64,000 bases of DNA from Micromonospora andamanensis. GTDB taxonomy: Bacteria; Actinomycetota; Actinomycetes; Mycobacteriales; Micromonosporaceae. Numbering within the stretch: the stretch's first letter is position 1; the number at the start of each line of letters is the position of its first letter. The position numbers and the translations under genes are program-made. The notes under the pieces were generated by a model that ran no database searches, was not told the origin of the DNA, and saw nothing but the letters and a program-made list of their open reading frames with translations. The stretch spans positions 186,001 through 250,000 of the forward strand of contig NZ_BOOZ01000004.1 of assembly GCF_016863495.1 (NCBI RefSeq), in the 5' to 3' direction. This document shows, piece by piece, positions 50,961 through 59,883 of the stretch.

Positions 50961-52749
50961 CCCGGTCGCCCACCTGCGCCCGGAGACCTGGGAGCGGGCC
51001 AACCGCCTGCTGGTGCGCAAGGCGCTCGCCGAATTCACCCACGAGCGCCTGCTCACCCCCGAGCCGGACGGCCCAGCCGCCGACCGTACCGGCCGCCGGT
51101 GGTACGCCGTCACCGCCGCCTCCGGCGCGGTTCGGTACCGGTTCGCGGCCCGGATGCTGACTCTGGAGCACTGGGACATCGACCCGGCGAGCATCACCCG
51201 GCACCGCGACGGCGAGCCGCTGCCGCTGGACGCCGTCGACCTCTGCCTCGACCTGCGTGACGCCCTCGGCCTCACCGACCGCATCCTGCCGGTCTACCTC
51301 GAGGAGATCAGCTCCACCCTCGCCGGCATCGCGTACAAGCTGGACCGGGCGCTGCCCAGCGCGGCGAAACTTGTCGAGGCCGACTTCCAGACCATCGAGA
51401 CGTCGATGACCGAGGGGCATCCCTGCTTCGTGGCCAACAACGGCCGGCTCGGCTTCGGCGTCGACGAGTACCACAGGTACGCCCCCGAGGCCGCCCAACC
51501 GGTACGGCTGATCTGGCTCGCCGCCCACCGCGACCACGCCACCTTCACCAGCGCCGCCGACCTGGACCAGCAGACGCTGCTGCGCACCGAACTCGGCGAG
51601 GCGACCCTCGCCCGGTTCGCCGGGACCATGACCGAACTGGGCCTGGACCTCGCCGACTACCACCTCATCCCGGTGCACCCCTGGCAGTGGTGGAACAAGC
51701 TGTCGGTCACCTTCGCCGGCGAGGTGGCGCGTCGCCGGCTGGTCTGCCTCGGTGAGGGCCCCGACGAGTACCTCGCCCAGCAGTCCATCCGCACCTTCTT
51801 CAACGTCAGCCATCCCGAGCGGCACTACGTCAAGACCGCGCTGTCGGTGCTGAACATGGGCTTCATGCGGGGCCTGTCGGCCGCGTACATGGCGGCCACC
51901 CCGGCCATCAACGACTGGCTTGCCGACCTGATCGACCGCGACCAGGTGTTCCGGGCGACCGGGCTGACGATCATCCGGGAGCGGGCCGCCGTCGGCTACC
52001 GGCACCGTCAGTACGAGGCCGCCACCGACCGCTACTCGCCGTACCGCAAGATGCTTGCCGCGCTCTGGCGGGAGAGTCCGGTGCCTGACCTGGCTCCGGG
52101 CCAGCGACTGGCCACCATGGCGTCGCTGTTGCACGTCGACAGCGACGGGCGGTCCTTCGCCGCCGAGCTGATCGCCGCTTCCGGCCTGGCGCCGGCAGCC
52201 TGGCTGCGCCGGTACCTGAACGCCTACCTGACCCCGCTGCTGCACGCCTTCTACGCCTACGACCTGGCGTTCATGCCGCACGGTGAGAACGTCATCCTGG
52301 TGCTCCGCGACGGGTTCGTCGAGCGGGCGATCTTCAAGGACATCGCCGAGGAGATCGTGGTGATGAGCGCGGAGGCGCCGCTGCCGCCGGCGGTGGAGCG
52401 GATCCGGGCCGACATCCCGGAGGACATGAAGCTGCTGTCGATCTTCACTGACGTCTTCGACTGCTTCTTCCGGTTCCTCGGCGCGACGCTCGCCGACCAG
52501 GGTGTCATCGGCGAGGAGGAGTTCTGGCGTACCGTGGCCGGCTGCGCCACCGAGTACGCCGGCCAGGTACCCCACCTGGCCGACCGGCTGGCCCGCTACG
52601 ACCTGTTCGCTCCGGAGTTCGCACTGTCCTGTCTCAACCGGCTGCAACTGCGCGACAACCAGCAGATGGTCGACCTGGCCGACCCCTCCGCCGCCCTGCA
52701 ACTGGTCGGCGCCCTGACCAACCCGCTGGCCCGGTTCGCACCGTCCTGA
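50947..52749 (+). CDS. desD: NIS synthetase DesD (IucA/IucC family)
   Basis: This 600-residue enzyme condenses and cyclises N-hydroxy-N-succinylcadaverine units with ATP to give desferrioxamines. TTG 50947 is chosen because AAGGAG lies 7 nt upstream and the protein then starts with the usual L-T-T-R-D-P. Seen are EGHPCFVANNGRLGFGVDEY (nucleotide site), YHLIPVHPWQWWNKL and RTFFNVSHPERHYVKTALSV, then PHGENVILVLRDG. It ends the biosynthetic operon; a hairpin follows. Confidence 0.94.
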   Translation: MTTRDPVAHLRPETWERANRLLVRKALAEFTHERLLTPEPDGPAADRTGRRWYAVTAASGAVRYRFAARMLTLEHWDIDPASITRHRDGEPLPLDAVDLCLDLRDALGLTDRILPVYLEEISSTLAGIAYKLDRALPSAAKLVEADFQTIETSMTEGHPCFVANNGRLGFGVDEYHRYAPEAAQPVRLIWLAAHRDHATFTSAADLDQQTLLRTELGEATLARFAGTMTELGLDLADYHLIPVHPWQWWNKLSVTFAGEVARRRLVCLGEGPDEYLAQQSIRTFFNVSHPERHYVKTALSVLNMGFMRGLSAAYMAATPAINDWLADLIDRDQVFRATGLTIIRERAAVGYRHRQYEAATDRYSPYRKMLAALWRESPVPDLAPGQRLATMASLLHVDSDGRSFAAELIAASGLAPAAWLRRYLNAYLTPLLHAFYAYDLAFMPHGENVILVLRDGFVERAIFKDIAEEIVVMSAEAPLPPAVERIRADIPEDMKLLSIFTDVFDCFFRFLGATLADQGVIGEEEFWRTVAGCATEYAGQVPHLADRLARYDLFAPEFALSCLNRLQLRDNQQMVDLADPSAALQLVGALTNPLARFAPS

Positions 52750-52765
52750 CCGTCGGGCACGCCCC

Positions 52766-52794
52766 GGTCCCGGCCGGCCGTCACCGGTCGGGAC
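52766..52794. terminator. Hairpin after desD, between convergent genes
   Basis: GGTCCCGGCCGG (52766-52777) pairs with CCGGTCGGGACC (52783-52794) at 11 of 12 positions around CCGTC-type loop bases. It lies between the desD stop and the end of the convergent MpaB-family gene and suits a two-way terminator. Confidence 0.6.
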
Positions 52795-52826
52795 CGTCGA
52801 CGGCGCTCCGCCGGGGCGGTCGCGGG

Positions 52827-53693
52827 TCAGCCGGGGTGTGGGCCGAGCTGGTCGATGGTGTAGCCGTCGGGGTACGTCCTCGTGTTGATCACACGGCCGG
52901 CGAAGAGCGGCTCGGTGCGGGGCCGGCCGAGGTGGCGCAGCAGCCGAGCCCGGATGCGCAGCCCGGCGTGCAGCCCGGCCCGCGCCGGCCAGGCCGGAGC
53001 GGCGACCCGGGTGGCCGCGCGTAGCCGGTCGTCGTACAGCGCGGCGACCAGGGCGTCGCCGATCGGCGCCAACGGGCGGGGCAGCCGGCCGAGCAGCAAC
53101 TCCCGGGTGGCCCGCTCGATGGCCGCCGCGTCGTCGTTGGGCCGCAGGTGCGCCGCGTCGTAGGCGTCGAACCAGTAGGCGAACTCCTGGTAGGTCTCCG
53201 GGATGTCGGTGATGCCCATCCGGCGGCCCAGCTCCCGGTAGAGCGCATGGGTGGCGCGCCGCTCGTGACAGCAGGTGGGACGCCAACCGTACCTGTCGAT
53301 CCACCGGGTCGGGATCACCACCAGGCAGCCGAGCACGTACCGGTAGTGGTCGTTGCCGATGCCGTACGGGCGGTGGATCTGGTTGACCCGACGCAGCGCC
53401 GCCCGCCCACGCGGATGGTCAAACCCGTTGAGCACCATCTCGTACATCAACAGACCTGTGTCGTCGATGCGCTTACGGGTCCGCTGGGTCAGCTCACCGG
53501 TGGCGGTGTGCACGGCGGCGATCTCCGGAATGGAGAAGGAACGGTTGAACGCCAGGTTGAGCCCGAGCCGCAGGTCCCAGCAGAACTCGTGGCGCAGCAT
53601 CGTCTGGTAGATCTCCAGGTGGTCACGCTCGGGGTCGAGTGAGCGGATGCGCGCCAGGTTGGCGTGACGGTCTCGCAACAGCGGCTCCTCCAA
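52827..53693 (-). CDS. MpaB-family (DUF2236) oxygenase
   Basis: This 288-residue protein has features of the MpaB/latex-clearing-protein group: HEFCWDLRLGLNLAFNRSFS near the start, RRVNQIHRPYGIGNDHYRYV with the conserved His, and YQEFAYWFDAYDAAHLRPND. Members are haem b oxygenases, and the His of RVNQIH is the expected ligand. It has no signal peptide. It shares strand with the APH-fold gene 65 bp upstream. The substrate is unknown. Confidence 0.8.
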   Translation of the reverse strand: MEEPLLRDRHANLARIRSLDPERDHLEIYQTMLRHEFCWDLRLGLNLAFNRSFSIPEIAAVHTATGELTQRTRKRIDDTGLLMYEMVLNGFDHPRGRAALRRVNQIHRPYGIGNDHYRYVLGCLVVIPTRWIDRYGWRPTCCHERRATHALYRELGRRMGITDIPETYQEFAYWFDAYDAAHLRPNDDAAAIERATRELLLGRLPRPLAPIGDALVAALYDDRLRAATRVAAPAWPARAGLHAGLRIRARLLRHLGRPRTEPLFAGRVINTRTYPDGYTIDQLGPHPG

Positions 53694-53758
53694 CGATGTC
53701 GGCTGTCGGTCTGGCGGGCCGGTCCGGGCCGGCGCTCGGCGGTCCGCAGGCCGCCGGC

Positions 53759-54796
53759 TCAGTCCGCGGCCAGCTCGGTCAGGTCACGATCGAGCAACTC
53801 GGCCAGCAGGTTGTGCCGGCCGGGGTCGTTCTCCGGCGTGATGCCCCGGCTGGGCATCTCCACGGTCATCAGCAGGTGCAGGTGCATCCGGTACAGCGTC
53901 AGCCGGCGGCGGACCCCGTCGTCGAAGACCAGCGGCTCCCCGGTGGCCTCGGCGTACCCGCGCAGGAACGGATGCGTCGGTTCGTCCTCGGCGCGGCGGA
54001 ACAGCAGCGGAGAGACCAGATCGAGCAGCGGATCCCCGTAGAGGAACCGCTCGCCGTCGACCAGGCCGCACATCCGGTACGCCCCGTCGGCGTCCCGGTC
54101 GGCGAGCACGTTGCCGTCCCAGCAGTCGAAGTGCAGCAGCGCCGGCCGACGGACCGTGTCGAGCACTTCGCGGTGCCGGGCCACCAGCGCCCGGAACCGC
54201 TCCGGCGGCGCGGGCAGCGCCACCTCCCAGTCGGCCGCGTCGGCGAGCAGGTCGTCGATGATCGCGGCGAACGCGGCCGACCAGGTCGCTCCGCCGGTAC
54301 GGCCGGCGTCGTAGCCGAACCTGTCGCCGGTGATCCGGTGCAGGGCGGCCGTCGCCGCGCCCAGGTCGGCGCGGACCGGCCCGTCGTCACCGTCCAGATC
54401 GGGCAGGACCCGGCCGGGCAGCCGTCCGGTGACCAGCCACTCACCGAGTTGCCGGTCGTAGCCGTGGTGCAGCACCGGCGGCACCGGCACCTGCGGTGCC
54501 CGCTCGGCGACCAGCCGGAAGTAGCGGGCCTCGGCGGCGAGCAGGTCGGTCTCGTAGCGCAGCAGCCGGGCGGTGGCCGGCGGGGCGACCTTCAGCACCA
54601 CGTCCCGGTGACCGGTCTGCGGGCGGCCCGCACCCGGCCGTTCGCCGTCGAGGCGGACCCACCACACGGCGGCGAAGCCGCCACCGGACAACGGCCCGCA
54701 GTCGGCCACTCGACGGTCCGGGCCGAAGGACGACCGTACGAAGTCGACCACGTCGTCGGGGGAGAGGACCCGTTGCGTCGGACTGACCGGTGCCAC
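53759..54796 (-). CDS. APH-fold phosphotransferase-like protein
   Basis: This 345-residue kinase-fold protein has the nucleotide Lys in RDVVLKVAP, the catalytic loop LLHFDCWDGNVL (HxDxxxxN) and the metal Asp in GLVDGERFLYGDPLLDL. It is of the general APH/choline-kinase superfamily. Nothing points to aminoglycosides. It may phosphorylate a small molecule. Confidence 0.82.
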   Translation of the reverse strand: MAPVSPTQRVLSPDDVVDFVRSSFGPDRRVADCGPLSGGGFAAVWWVRLDGERPGAGRPQTGHRDVVLKVAPPATARLLRYETDLLAAEARYFRLVAERAPQVPVPPVLHHGYDRQLGEWLVTGRLPGRVLPDLDGDDGPVRADLGAATAALHRITGDRFGYDAGRTGGATWSAAFAAIIDDLLADAADWEVALPAPPERFRALVARHREVLDTVRRPALLHFDCWDGNVLADRDADGAYRMCGLVDGERFLYGDPLLDLVSPLLFRRAEDEPTHPFLRGYAEATGEPLVFDDGVRRRLTLYRMHLHLLMTVEMPSRGITPENDPGRHNLLAELLDRDLTELAAD

Positions 54797-54880
54797 CCGG
54801 CCAGCGTAGGCGGCAGCCCCCTCGGCTGTCCGTCCCGTGCCGCCGGCCGCACCGGGTTCGCGGCCGGCGGAGCGTACGGG

Positions 54881-57586
54881 TCAGCCGTTGGTCACCACCC
54901 CGGTCAGCACCACCTCCGGCACCGGCCCGGCCGAGGGGTTGTAGACCTGTAGCTCGATCCACTCGTCGGGCTCGTCGATCGAGTCGATGATCGTCGGTAC
55001 GGAGATGTCGCCGGTGGCCGCGTCCGGCGGGATGAACACGGACGTTGCGAGCCAGGTCTGCGACAGCGGCCGTGACGGCTCTACCGGATCGCCCCCCGTG
55101 AACATGGTGAACCACTCCGGGTCGACGTCCGTGGTGGACAGCTCCGGCCGGTCGGCGGGAACCTGCGGCAGAGCGTACGCGAAGATGCCTACCTCGGTCG
55201 GCGCGGACGAGGTGAAGCGCCAGGTGAGCAGCTCACCCTCGGCGGCCCGGACCGACGTGGACTCGACGTCGATGGCCGGCACCGGGTCGTCGTTGAGCAC
55301 GGCGAGTCCACCGACGTAGCCGCCGACGACGAGGCCCCGCTCCGCCTTGGCGGCCAACGTGTGCTGCTCGGTGTAGTTCCACACCGTGTCACCGACCACC
55401 TCGACGGGGATCCGGATGCTGCGCTGGCCGGGTCGGACAGTGGCCAGCCAGGAGCGGCTGTTGCCCAGGTCGTCGGTGACGTACAGCCGCACCGTGCCAC
55501 CGCCACCGCCGGTCACCGAGACCGGAGTCTCGTACGTCTTCGTGCCCGAGTCGCCCTCCTGCACCTCCAGGGCACCGATGTCCACCCGGGATGGAGCGGA
55601 AGCGCGGGTAGGCGGCGTGCCCGGTCGCCAGGCCCACGCGTCGAGCAGCCACGCCCTACCGTCAGCGGTACGCGGGGTGATCTCGATGGCGGTAATACGT
55701 GCTGGTGCGCCCCTGAGCGGCACCCGCACCTCCTGCGCCCAGTACGAGGTCGTGTACTCCGTCCCGGGCAGCCCGTCGACCCGGACCGCGCCCAACCGGC
55801 TGCGCCGGCCGTCCGGGCCGATCACCGCGACGTCGAACCTGGTGTCGGTGGTGTTCGGTGGGACGATCACGCGCAGGGCCAGATCCCGGGCACCGGCGAC
55901 GGCGACCGGGCGGGCCGGTGACAGCCGGATCGGCCGGCCGGCGGCGGACCACCTCAGCGCCGCCGCGTACCTGTCGGGTTCGGGCACGGTCCAGAGGAAC
56001 GGCACGAAATGCGCCAGGAGCGCGTTGGGATCCTCCGGGTCGAGGCAGGACCGTTCCGGGTCGTCACTCACCTGGTCACAGATCCGGGCCCCGCCGGACA
56101 GTCGCGTCGACGGGTCCGGCGTGAGCAACGGCGTGCGGTTTCCGCCCAGCGCGTGACTGAGCACCCGGGCCGGGTCGGCCGAGGGGGCACGCCGGCCGCT
56201 GCCGTCCAGCAGTGGGCGGACCCGGTCGTCGCCGGCGACGAACAGCCGCGCGGCGGCGGCGATGTACGTGGCACCGGCGGTCTGCTGCTGGGTAGCGGTG
56301 AGCCGGGTCGCAGTGCCCGGGGAACAGACGGGATCAGGGCCGCCGACCGTGGCGAAGTCGTCGTTCGACGGAGCCACCGACTGGCCGGGGGTCCACTCGG
56401 TGTTGAAGAAGTTGTGGTTGGCGCCGATCATGTAGAGCGCGCTGCGCAGCGCCCGGCTGTCGCCGATGTCACGGGTCTCGTCGACGAAGAGCTGGCCCTG
56501 CTGGTCGTAAACGTCGCCGTCGCAGCCGGGCAGGATCGTCACCGCCGGGACGTCCGGCACCGGGTTGTGCCCGAAGAGGGTAGGGCCGATCAGCAGCATG
56601 CCCCGGATGGTCCAGCGGACCCGGCCCGGATAGCCGTCCCGGCTTGCCGGTGGCGGCGTCAGTGAGTCCATCGCCGCCCGGCTGACGCCCTCACCGCCCC
56701 GGGAGTGACCGACCAGGAAGACGCGGGACAGGTCGGCGCGCGGTGCGGCGCGGACGATTCCCGGCGCGCCGGCCCGACCGGCGCCGGTCCAGTCGGCCCA
56801 CTTCGCGAGGTGCAGCCGGACCAGGTCGGAGCGGGCCTGGGCACCGCCATCCTCGGCCGCCCAGTCCTGGCCGTTGATCCCGTTGGCCGAGATCGACACG
56901 GTCAGGTAGCCCTGCGAGGCGAGCAGCCGCTGCGCCTGAAGGTAGCCGCGGTGACTCGGGATCGGTTCGGCGTCGGCCGGGCAGGGCCACTGCTGGGGAC
57001 CGTACTCGTCGCCGCGATAGCAGAAGGCGTGCCGGCCGTGCAGGAACAGCGCGAGCGGTCGGACGCCGGAGGCGCCCACCGGCGCGACCACGACGGCGCG
57101 CATCTCGACCTTCTCCGGGAACTCCGGCAGCTTCACGTCGGGCAGGGCGTACTCCCCGGTCACCTGCCGATAGGGACCGGCGACGCCGGGATCCACGGCG
57201 GCGGCCGGCTGCCTGCCCGGTGGCGCGACGACCGGGGGCGCGGCTCGGCGGGTGGCGGGCGGGACGTCCTCGTCTATCCTCCTGCCCCCCGCGCGGACCG
57301 TCAGTTCGCCGAGCGGGGCGGGACCGTCCAGGGCGAGGCTGAAGGTCCGGCCGTCCGGGTGCGGGCGGGCGGGCCCGAGACGCCGGTCGTCGGACCAGAA
57401 CTCGACGGCGGCGTCACCGATCGGCACCCGTTTGTCCGAGCGCCAGGTCAACTCCCCGCCGGCCGTCGACCAGCCCTCGCTCACCGACCCCGGCGTGGGG
57501 CTCGCGGGCGGGGCGGCAGTCGCCGGCCCGGCAGCCCCGGCCACCAGAGCGACGGTTAGCGTGGCCGCCATTAGATATCTACGCAT
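54881..57586 (-). CDS. Large secreted alpha/beta hydrolase with C-terminal Calx-beta-like repeats
   Basis: This protein of about 901 residues starts at ATG 57586; ATG 57616 adds ten residues. The signal peptide ends ATAA. Residues about 130-500 form an alpha/beta hydrolase: LALFLHGRHAFCYRGDEYG, the nucleophile elbow LVGHSRGGEGVSRAA, TILPGCDGDVYDQQG (Asp) and GANHNFFNTEW (His). Two beta-rich C-terminal domains follow. The first has GALEVQEGDSGTKTYETPV to AVLNDDPVP, the Calx-beta pattern, and the second begins VESTSVRAAEGELLTWRF and carries a SIDEPDEW loop. The substrate is unknown, possibly an ester or lipid outside the cell. Confidence 0.82.
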   Translation of the reverse strand: MRRYLMAATLTVALVAGAAGPATAAPPASPTPGSVSEGWSTAGGELTWRSDKRVPIGDAAVEFWSDDRRLGPARPHPDGRTFSLALDGPAPLGELTVRAGGRRIDEDVPPATRRAAPPVVAPPGRQPAAAVDPGVAGPYRQVTGEYALPDVKLPEFPEKVEMRAVVVAPVGASGVRPLALFLHGRHAFCYRGDEYGPQQWPCPADAEPIPSHRGYLQAQRLLASQGYLTVSISANGINGQDWAAEDGGAQARSDLVRLHLAKWADWTGAGRAGAPGIVRAAPRADLSRVFLVGHSRGGEGVSRAAMDSLTPPPASRDGYPGRVRWTIRGMLLIGPTLFGHNPVPDVPAVTILPGCDGDVYDQQGQLFVDETRDIGDSRALRSALYMIGANHNFFNTEWTPGQSVAPSNDDFATVGGPDPVCSPGTATRLTATQQQTAGATYIAAAARLFVAGDDRVRPLLDGSGRRAPSADPARVLSHALGGNRTPLLTPDPSTRLSGGARICDQVSDDPERSCLDPEDPNALLAHFVPFLWTVPEPDRYAAALRWSAAGRPIRLSPARPVAVAGARDLALRVIVPPNTTDTRFDVAVIGPDGRRSRLGAVRVDGLPGTEYTTSYWAQEVRVPLRGAPARITAIEITPRTADGRAWLLDAWAWRPGTPPTRASAPSRVDIGALEVQEGDSGTKTYETPVSVTGGGGGTVRLYVTDDLGNSRSWLATVRPGQRSIRIPVEVVGDTVWNYTEQHTLAAKAERGLVVGGYVGGLAVLNDDPVPAIDVESTSVRAAEGELLTWRFTSSAPTEVGIFAYALPQVPADRPELSTTDVDPEWFTMFTGGDPVEPSRPLSQTWLATSVFIPPDAATGDISVPTIIDSIDEPDEWIELQVYNPSAGPVPEVVLTGVVTNG

Positions 57587-57712
57587 GCGATCACGCCTAT
57601 CCCAGCCGTGCAACACGCGGTGGCCTGCCGGGTTTCCGCGATGTGTCCAGCGCCTGGCTCTCCGGCGGGACGCTGGCCGCGCTGACCGCCGACCGAGGTG
57701 TTTCTGGGAACG

Positions 57713-58935
57713 TCAGTGGCGTGCTCCGGTCGACGCGTCCGGCACGTACTCGAGCACGACCCCCCGCAGGTAGCGCGGGGTGGTGGGAGATCCGCCGCGC
57801 CCACCGCGAACATCAGGGAGCTGTCCGGGGTCCCGGCGATCCCGTGCAGGCTCAGACCGACCGCGTCCGGCGGCTTCGGCGCCGCGACGCCGGCCCACCC
57901 GCCCGTCCGGTACGTGACGAGCGAAGCGCTCGGCGCCGGCGAGTTGTCGATCAGCCACGGCTGTCCGGCATGGTCGGTGACCACGTCGGGCAGCGCGCCA
58001 CCTTGCCCGTACCTGAGCAGTTCGAACGATCCACCGCTCGCGCGCACGGCCAACCCACCGTCGCCCACCGCCCACAGTTCGCCGGACGAGGGACCCGCGA
58101 GCGCGCCGAAGGAGGACTCCTCCTCGTCGACGCCAACCTGGACCGTGCGCCAGGCTGAGCCGTTCCAGTGGAAGAGCAACGGGCCCTTGAATCCCTGCCA
58201 CGCGCCGTTGCCCGCAGCCCAGACGTTGTCCGGGCCGAAGGCCTTGATCGCGGTGAAGGTGCAGAAGTTCGGCATCCCACCGAAGGATGTGCCGCCGGTG
58301 CGGCAATCGGCGGGCGGCTGGTGCGACCGCCAGGATCGTCCGTCCCACTGCTCGATGATCACACTGCTGAGGTCGTTGCCCACCAACCAGGTCTGTCCGC
58401 CGAGGACGGTGAGCCCGGTGATCAGTGCGTGGCCTCCGCCGTCGCCCCGCGCGAACGGCACCTCGCGCCAGGCGCTGCCGTCGTAGTGCAGGACGTGCGT
58501 CACCTGCTCCTCCGGGCTGGCGGCGGCCGTGCTGCCGACCACCCAGACATTCGACGGCGAGTCGGCCGCGACGAGGTCGAGCCGGCCGTGCCAGGAGGTC
58601 GCCGGCACGGCCGCTCGTGTCCAGTTCGTTCCGTCCTACCGAAGGACCAACGGGGTGCCGGTGTCGTTCGGCCGGTCGGGCGAGTAAGCCTCGCTACCGA
58701 CGGCCCACGCGTGCCTGGCGTCCACCGACACCACGTCCCACAGCACGCTCGTGGGCCCGGCCAGCTCCGGCAGCGTGGCCAGTCGCCAGCTTGGTGCCGG
58801 CGGGCTGGTGCCGACGGCTTCGGGGAATCCGCCGGCGGTTGTCACGGAGGGGACCGAGATGTCCGTGCCGGCCGGTCCGCCGGTGCACCCCGACACCAGC
58901 ACGACCACGGCCATCGTCACGGCAATCTTGCGCAT
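57713..58935 (-). pseudogene. Decayed lipoprotein gene with beta-propeller-like repeats
   Basis: The N-terminus at ATG 58935 is a clear lipoprotein signal (MRKIAVTMAVVVLVSGC). The frame hits TAG at 58636-58638 between LVLR and DGTNW, where TGG (Trp) is expected. It then stays open in the same frame until about 57790, where a 1-nt shift is needed to reach the natural end (RYLRGVVLEYVPDAS). Repeated W-x-x-G / D-x-x-x-V-W-A-A-G units suggest a propeller sensor or carbohydrate-binding lipoprotein. Two lesions make sequencing error less likely than decay. Confidence 0.75.
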
Positions 58936-58996
58936 GGCACCGATGATCGCATCGCGATGCCACAGCCTCCGCCGGACGAAGACCTGCTCGTTCTGG

Positions 58997-59851
58997 TCAG
59001 CGCCGGACATTCGCGAGCGCCTCGGCGATCATGCGGTGGCCCTGGGCCTCGAAGGCCTCGTCGCCCACCCGGTACGCCCACGCCGCGGTGCCGATCGCCT
59101 CGCGGACCCGGGTACGGTGCCACGCCTCGGGCTCACGCGGGTCGGGCCCGTACCCGTCGAGAAACGCTGCCTCAAGCGTCGGATCGCGGCGGAAGTCCTG
59201 GGCGGCCAGCCGGCCGAAGTCGGTGAATGCCTGGCGCATCGCCGCGCGGCCGAAGTCGATGACGCTCACCACGCCGTCGTGGACCAGCCAGTTCCGGGGC
59301 TGCCAGTCCCCGTGGGTGGGTACCAGGGACGCGGACGGGGTCGGCCAGGAGGCTATTTCGGCCTGGAGCCGCCGTACGGTGTGCGGGGCGATCCGGTGTG
59401 GTCGGACCAGCCAGGCCAACGCCCTCTCGTTCTCGCGTCGCTCGTGGTCGTCGTCGGTGACGGCGAGTTGGGCGTGCAGCAATGCCAGCAGCTCGCCGGC
59501 CTGCCGGTAGAGGCGGGGACCCTCGGCGTGCTCGCTGCCGAGCACCAACCGACCGGGCAGGTAGCGGGTGACGAGCAGCTTCGCGTCCACGTCACCGCGC
59601 ACGAGGGTCGGCGCGCGATTCCGATCCGTCCAGGGCCGCAACCAGTTGGCATGGGCGTCCAGTTCACGCCGGATGCCGTGGTCGTCGTCGCCGCCGGCCT
59701 TGACGATGAACCGCGCACCCGCGCAGGTCACCTCGAGGACGGTGGTGGCCACCAACCCCCAGCTGTGATCGGCCTCGACGCTCGCCCCGGGAAGCCACCG
59801 CCCCAGCAGCGTCCGCTGCTGGCGGGTGAGGTTCCCGAGGGCCGAGGTCAC
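58997..59851 (-). CDS. APH-fold phosphotransferase
   Basis: This 284-residue protein starts at GTG 59851. The nucleotide Lys is in GARFIVKAGG, the catalytic loop is PTHGDWQPRNWLV and the metal Asp is in VSVIDFGRAAMRQAFTDFG. It is a cytoplasmic aminoglycoside-phosphotransferase-like fold, but the substrate is not inferable. It is 32 bp downstream of the GH51 gene and may be read with it. Confidence 0.82.
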   Translation of the reverse strand: MTSALGNLTRQQRTLLGRWLPGASVEADHSWGLVATTVLEVTCAGARFIVKAGGDDDHGIRRELDAHANWLRPWTDRNRAPTLVRGDVDAKLLVTRYLPGRLVLGSEHAEGPRLYRQAGELLALLHAQLAVTDDDHERRENERALAWLVRPHRIAPHTVRRLQAEIASWPTPSASLVPTHGDWQPRNWLVHDGVVSVIDFGRAAMRQAFTDFGRLAAQDFRRDPTLEAAFLDGYGPDPREPEAWHRTRVREAIGTAAWAYRVGDEAFEAQGHRMIAEALANVRR

Positions 59852-59883
59852 CGCGAAAGGATACGAACCGCCCGTGGGTACGG

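Noticed and set aside
50815..53304. 829-codon minus-strand frame
   Set aside because: It is opposite desD, and its composition (Val, Gln, Gly and Arg runs) and lack of domains mark it as a shadow.
53759..59851. Aminoglycoside resistance by the two APH-fold genes
   Set aside because: The fold is general, no specific aminoglycoside-binding features or resistance context are seen, so the substrate is left open.
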